A stretch of 8,446 nucleotides of DNA from Halolactibacillus sp051746745 (GTDB lineage: Bacteria; Bacillota; Bacilli; Bacillales; Amphibacillaceae), in NCBI GenBank assembly GCA_051746745.1, contig JBNJFJ010000084.1, forward strand, positions 1-8,446. Reading direction: 5' to 3'. The position numbers and the translations under genes are program-made. Under the pieces are notes generated by a model. The model was given only the letters and a program-made list of their open reading frames with translations. It had not been told where the DNA came from and ran no database searches. Each line of letters opens with the position of its first letter. Positions within the stretch are counted from its first letter, which is position 1. Shown piece by piece: positions 5,613 through 8,446 of this stretch.

Positions 5613-6611
5613 ATGAATAAATTATACACATTCCCCCAACGTTATTTGATGATCAGTGTACCTTTAACTTTAATTATTGCTTTTATTGTTGGTACGATGG
5701 TTGACACGCGTGTTTTACAGCCGGTTGTCCTTTATGCGACGATTATCATGATCTACGCGACGATGATTGGGTTTAACTTTAAGCAACTTACATCAACGCA
5801 AGGCACGAAAGTATTGGTCTTTTCTATGATTATTAACTTTGCGATTGTACCTGTTATCGCATACCTACTAGGGGTAACGGTGTTAAGAGAGTATCCGGTT
5901 ATGTTTGCGGGTCTTGCCTTATCGGCGTTATTGCCAACGAGTGGGATGACCATTTCATGGACCGCCCTTCACCAAGGTAACGTGCCAGCAGCAGTCAAGC
6001 TCACGATTTTTGGTTTGATTCTAGGTTCTTTACTCACACCGTGGTATTTACTGGCAATGGTTGGTCAATTGGTTGAAGTAAATATTCTTCAAACATTCCG
6101 TACCATTATTACCGTTGTATTTGTTCCAATGATTCTAGGGCATATTACCTTTAAGATTTTAATGAAGCGAATGACGATGCAAGAATTTAAAACCCGAGTA
6201 AAACCAGCGTTAGGTCCACTCAGTATTTGGGCGATGTTATTTATCGTATTTGTGAGTGTTAGTGCGCGAGCAAGTATGATTTTAAATAATTTAGAACTTA
6301 TTCTTATTGCGACGGCTGTTCTCATTATTTTCTATGTGATCAACTTTGCAATCAGTACTTTCTTTGCGGTGAAATTCTTTGACCGCGGGGATGGGATTGC
6401 TCTTGTGAACGGGACAGTGTTACGTAACTTATCGATTGCGATTGGTTTAGCTGTTGCCTCATTTGGAGCGGAAGCCGCACTTATTGTGACGATTGCATTT
6501 GTTGTCCAGCAGCAAGGTATTGCTTTATATGGTAAACTAGCATTAAGTCGTTGGTTTAAAAAAGACCGACAAGAGGAAAGTAAAACAGTGAATAAGCCAG
6601 TTCAGGCTTAA
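5613..6611 (+). CDS. BASS/Acr3-superfamily transporter (bile acid:sodium symporter-like)
   Basis: A complete 332-residue integral membrane protein. It starts at an ATG eight bases after AGAGGAG (5598-5604). About ten hydrophobic segments are seen (roughly 12-30, 35-54, 67-90, 95-118, 127-151, 160-182, 200-219, 228-253, 265-284, 286-306), matching the ten-helix BASS fold. Family-like blocks are LLPTSGMTISW (107-116) in the fourth helix and NGTVLRNLSIAIGLA (266-280) in the ninth. Homologues are often labelled arsenic-resistance or bile-acid symporter proteins. However, this protein contains no cysteine at all, so it lacks the fourth-helix Cys that Acr3 arsenite exporters need. The substrate is probably a small anion or organic acid taken up or exported with Na+ or H+. 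The first gene of a two-gene operon, it sits under a strong promoter and a CsoR-like operator and only 35 bases before an OsmC-family gene. That context points to thiol, sulfur or metal stress (inference). Confidence 0.88.
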   Translation: MNKLYTFPQRYLMISVPLTLIIAFIVGTMVDTRVLQPVVLYATIIMIYATMIGFNFKQLTSTQGTKVLVFSMIINFAIVPVIAYLLGVTVLREYPVMFAGLALSALLPTSGMTISWTALHQGNVPAAVKLTIFGLILGSLLTPWYLLAMVGQLVEVNILQTFRTIITVVFVPMILGHITFKILMKRMTMQEFKTRVKPALGPLSIWAMLFIVFVSVSARASMILNNLELILIATAVLIIFYVINFAISTFFAVKFFDRGDGIALVNGTVLRNLSIAIGLAVASFGAEAALIVTIAFVVQQQGIALYGKLALSRWFKKDRQEESKTVNKPVQA

Positions 6612-6628
6612 ATATATTATTATTTTTG

Positions 6629-6638
6629 AAAAGGATGG
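6629..6638 (+). promoter_or_regulatory. Ribosome site that fixes the OsmC start at 6647
   Basis: AAAAGGA with trailing TGG lies 8-11 bases before the ATG at 6647. Two earlier in-frame starts, TTG at 6626 and ATG at 6635, fall before or inside this site and have no ribosome site of their own. Confidence 0.7.
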
Positions 6639-6646
6639 TATTAATT

Positions 6647-7084
6647 ATGCAAAAAATGAAATTTAACGTAAGAGCAGAAAACGAAGGTTTAGCAATCACA
6701 GCAAAAACAGGAAAGCACGAAGTAGTTTTAGATGAAGGCGCACAAATGGGTGGTAAGGATTCAGGTCCTAACCCAATGCAAAACGTATTAGCTTCACTTG
6801 CTTCATGTGAAAACGTAACAGCACATATGGCGGCAAAGGAAATGGCATTCGATCTTCAAGGTCTTTCATTCAACATTTCAGGTTCATTTGACCCACGTGG
6901 TTTCATGGGTGATCCAAGCGTACGTCCATACTTCGAAGAAGTATCAATCGACGTAACAGTAACAACATCTGAATCAGATGCACGTATTAAAGAATTACAA
7001 GAAAAAGTAGAATCTCGTTGCCCTGTTTACACAATGTTCAAAGCAGCTGGCGTTGAGATGAACGACAACTGGGTTAAAGCGTAA
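6647..7084 (+). CDS. OsmC/Ohr-family thiol-dependent protein
   Basis: A complete 145-residue cytoplasmic protein of usual OsmC length. The start at 6647 was chosen from the ribosome site; a TTG at 6626 would add seven unconvincing residues. Family marks are GGKDSGPNPMQNVLASLASC (35-54), with the first reactive Cys at 54 at the start of the central helix, and RCPVY (124-128), with the second Cys at 125, the same pair as Cys59/Cys125 of E. coli OsmC. Family members reduce organic hydroperoxides with lipoyl or other thiol partners, and many homologues accompany sulfur-transfer genes. It follows the BASS transporter by 35 bases without a terminator between, so it should be in the same transcript and under the same operator. 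Codon choice differs sharply from its neighbours: all eight Asn codons are AAC, and GTA, TCA and CGT are favoured. This is as expected for a very highly expressed protein. Family is firm; substrate (peroxide versus sulfur species) is open. Confidence 0.93.
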   Translation: MQKMKFNVRAENEGLAITAKTGKHEVVLDEGAQMGGKDSGPNPMQNVLASLASCENVTAHMAAKEMAFDLQGLSFNISGSFDPRGFMGDPSVRPYFEEVSIDVTVTTSESDARIKELQEKVESRCPVYTMFKAAGVEMNDNWVKA

Positions 7085-7116
7085 GTTATAAATACAATCA
7101 AATGATTTCTACAATT

Positions 7117-7151
7117 AAGAAGTGGCCACTTAGGTGGTTGCTTCTTTTTTT
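7117..7151 (+). terminator. Intrinsic terminator of the transporter/OsmC operon
   Basis: A 13-bp stem (7117-7129 with 7134-7146, three G-T pairs) closes a TTAG loop and is followed by a long T run to 7151 and beyond. It starts 32 bases after the OsmC stop codon. Confidence 0.87.
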
Positions 7152-7177
7152 GTTTTTTAACGTTAAAAATAGGGTAA
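7152..7177 (+). promoter_or_regulatory. Weak candidate general-stress (sigma-B-like) promoter of the photolyase gene
   Basis: GTTTTT (7152-7157), a 14-base spacer and GGGTAA (7172-7177) resemble the sigma-B pattern GTTTAA-N14-GGGTAT at four and five of six positions. It lies in the only short space between the preceding terminator and the gene. The -35 half overlaps the terminator's T run, and T-rich sequence matches easily by chance. A sigma-A alternative (TTAACG 7157-7162, GCTAAT 7179-7184) is equally weak. Confidence 0.25.
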
Positions 7178-7208
7178 AGCTAATAAGTAACAAAAGGAGG
7201 TTTTATTT

Positions 7209-8446
7209 ATGCACATCTTAGTCTTATTTAGGCGAGACTTACGACTACTTGACCATCCAGCGCTCACAGAAGCCGCGCATGATGGAGAGATTATCAGTGG
7301 ATACATAAAAAAAGAGACGCTCACGTCAGCTCATGACTACTGGGAACTTGCGCATGTCGGTAACGTGAAACAAGCCTTAAATAACGAAGGTGTACCGTTT
7401 CTATTAGGTGAAGGTGATGTGGTTGACCAAGTAAATGCGTGGTGTGAACGTTACGATCTTGATGCCGTTTACTTTAACCGGTCTTACTTACATGATGAGA
7501 TTGAATTAGAAGACCGTTTGATTGAGACGCTTGAAGCTAAAGGGATACAGGTGAAACGTTTTGTTGGAGATGTTTTAGCTAAACCGGGGACGGTTTTAAC
7601 AGGCAAGGGGGAGTATTATAAAGTCTTTACCCCGTTTTATAAAGCACTAAGACAAGAAAAGCTGATTCAACCTGTGAAAAAGCCGACGGCTTTTTCGGGC
7701 TTAGCTATTGAGTCAGCTGACATTTCGGTCGATGAACCCGCATGGTTTAAAAAACTGCTTGAACATTTCACCCCAGGAGAACAAGCGGCTCTCAAACAAC
7801 TTGAGTCATTTTTACACGACGCCCTTAGTCGTTACTCAGAAGGGCGAGACCGTCCGGCGCGTGAGGATACTTCTCGTTTGTCTGTTTATTTATCTGTCGG
7901 CGCGATTAGTCCGCGGGTCATCTATCAAGCGGTAATGGCATATGATGAGGCTGGCCCAGGCGTCGACGGGGAAAAAGAAGCGTTTATTCGTCAACTGATG
8001 TGGCGAGATTTTAGTTATCAACAGCTTTATCAACATAAAGAGGCAGAAACGAAAGCGATGCGAGAAGAATTTGATCGGTTTAATTGGGAGAATAATAAGA
8101 CAGAAATTGAACGTTGGAAACAAGGACAAACTGGTTATCCACTGGTGGATGCGGGGATGCGTGAGTTATACCAAACAGGCTACATGCATAACCGCGTCAG
8201 GATGGTTGTCGCCTCATTTTTAGTAAAGCATTTACTTGTTGATTGGCGCATTGGCCTTCAGTATTTTGAAGAGACGTTACTCGACCATGACCGGCAAAAT
8301 AATGCGCTCGGTTGGCAATGGGTGATGGGGTCTGGTTTTGATGCGTCGCCGTATTTTAGAATTTTTAATCCGATCACCCAAGCCGAAAAGTTTGACCCTG
8401 AGGGTGACTATATTAAACGTTACGTGCCAGAATTAAAGCAACTTTC
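7209..8446 (+). CDS. phrB: Class I CPD photolyase (deoxyribodipyrimidine photolyase), 3' end outside window
   Basis: An uninterrupted frame of 412 codons runs off the right edge. The ATG follows a perfect AAAGGAGG (7193-7200) by eight bases. The enzyme repairs UV-made cyclobutane pyrimidine dimers using FADH- and blue light. The N terminus LVLFRRDLRLLDHPAL (4-19) opens the Rossmann-like antenna domain. The FAD domain shows TSRLSVYLSVGAISPR (221-236), WRDF (265-268), TGYPLVDAGMREL (308-320), MHNRVRM (326-332) and GWQWVMGSGFDASPYFRIFN (368-387). Trp293, Trp346 and Trp369 keep exactly the spacing of E. coli Trp306/359/382, so the electron-transfer triad is intact. Asn365 aligns with Asn378, the residue next to FAD N5 that marks photolyases over cryptochromes. 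The second antenna cofactor cannot be decided. The E. coli enzyme has 472 residues, so some 50-60 are missing past the edge. It is a separate unit from the OsmC operon, behind that operon's terminator. Confidence 0.95.
   Translation, partial: MHILVLFRRDLRLLDHPALTEAAHDGEIISGYIKKETLTSAHDYWELAHVGNVKQALNNEGVPFLLGEGDVVDQVNAWCERYDLDAVYFNRSYLHDEIELEDRLIETLEAKGIQVKRFVGDVLAKPGTVLTGKGEYYKVFTPFYKALRQEKLIQPVKKPTAFSGLAIESADISVDEPAWFKKLLEHFTPGEQAALKQLESFLHDALSRYSEGRDRPAREDTSRLSVYLSVGAISPRVIYQAVMAYDEAGPGVDGEKEAFIRQLMWRDFSYQQLYQHKEAETKAMREEFDRFNWENNKTEIERWKQGQTGYPLVDAGMRELYQTGYMHNRVRMVVASFLVKHLLVDWRIGLQYFEETLLDHDRQNNALGWQWVMGSGFDASPYFRIFNPITQAEKFDPEGDYIKRYVPELKQL

Noticed and set aside
5753..6325. Two minus-strand open frames inside the BASS transporter gene (5753-5953 and 6089-6325)
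   Set aside because: Both are complementary to membrane-helix coding sequence, which often leaves open antisense frames. Neither has a ribosome site or family resemblance.
5613..6611. Naming the transporter as an Acr3 arsenite exporter (arsB/acr3)
   Set aside because: The protein has no cysteine, and no arsR, arsC or ArsR-type operator is visible. Only superfamily membership is supported.
7708..8129. Short open frames on both strands (7708-7935 plus, 7890-8129 minus)
   Set aside because: They lie wholly inside the photolyase reading frame, whose conserved motifs run straight through this stretch.

Overview
The window looks like a piece of chromosome from a low-GC, motile Gram-positive bacterium of the class Bacilli. 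The grounds are purine-rich Shine-Dalgarno sites (AAGGAGG types), AT-rich codons, U-tailed terminators, a TTGACA-17-TATAGT promoter and a chemoreceptor. I cannot name the genus. No mobile element, tRNA, rRNA or CRISPR array is visible. Two runs of exactly 100 N (2423-2522 and 4891-4990) are most likely scaffold gaps of unknown true length. Each one damages a gene.

Left part (1-2422). The window opens inside a P-type cation ATPase (+), of which the hinge motif and the C-terminal membrane domain are present. Seventy-five bases downstream is a 36-residue single-pass membrane microprotein (991-1101) with a perfect ribosome site. A strong bidirectional terminator (1158-1192) ends this unit and also a converging minus-strand gene for an unrecognised protein of about 400 residues. 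That gene has its true start hidden in the first gap.

Middle part (2523-5330). A complete methyl-accepting chemotaxis protein (2540-4231) is followed by its own terminator. Next comes a TraB/PrgY-family membrane protein (4376-5239) with a candidate promoter and a terminator. Its central part, probably more than 100 residues, is lost in the second gap.

Right part (5331-8446). A gene-free stretch with two perfect inverted repeats leads to a near-consensus sigma-A promoter. This is overlapped by ATACCCC repeats and a TACCCC-GA-GGGGTA palindrome, which resembles operators of CsoR/CstR-type repressors. The promoter drives a two-gene operon: a ten-helix BASS-superfamily transporter without any cysteine, then a two-cysteine OsmC/Ohr-family protein whose codon use suggests very high expression. 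Operator type and gene content together suggest a response to reactive sulfur, metal or thiol/peroxide stress (inference). After a terminator, a class I CPD photolyase begins at 7209 and runs off the right edge. It keeps the full tryptophan electron-transfer triad. The operon and the photolyase would both fit a stress-exposed lifestyle, but nothing shows that they are co-regulated.
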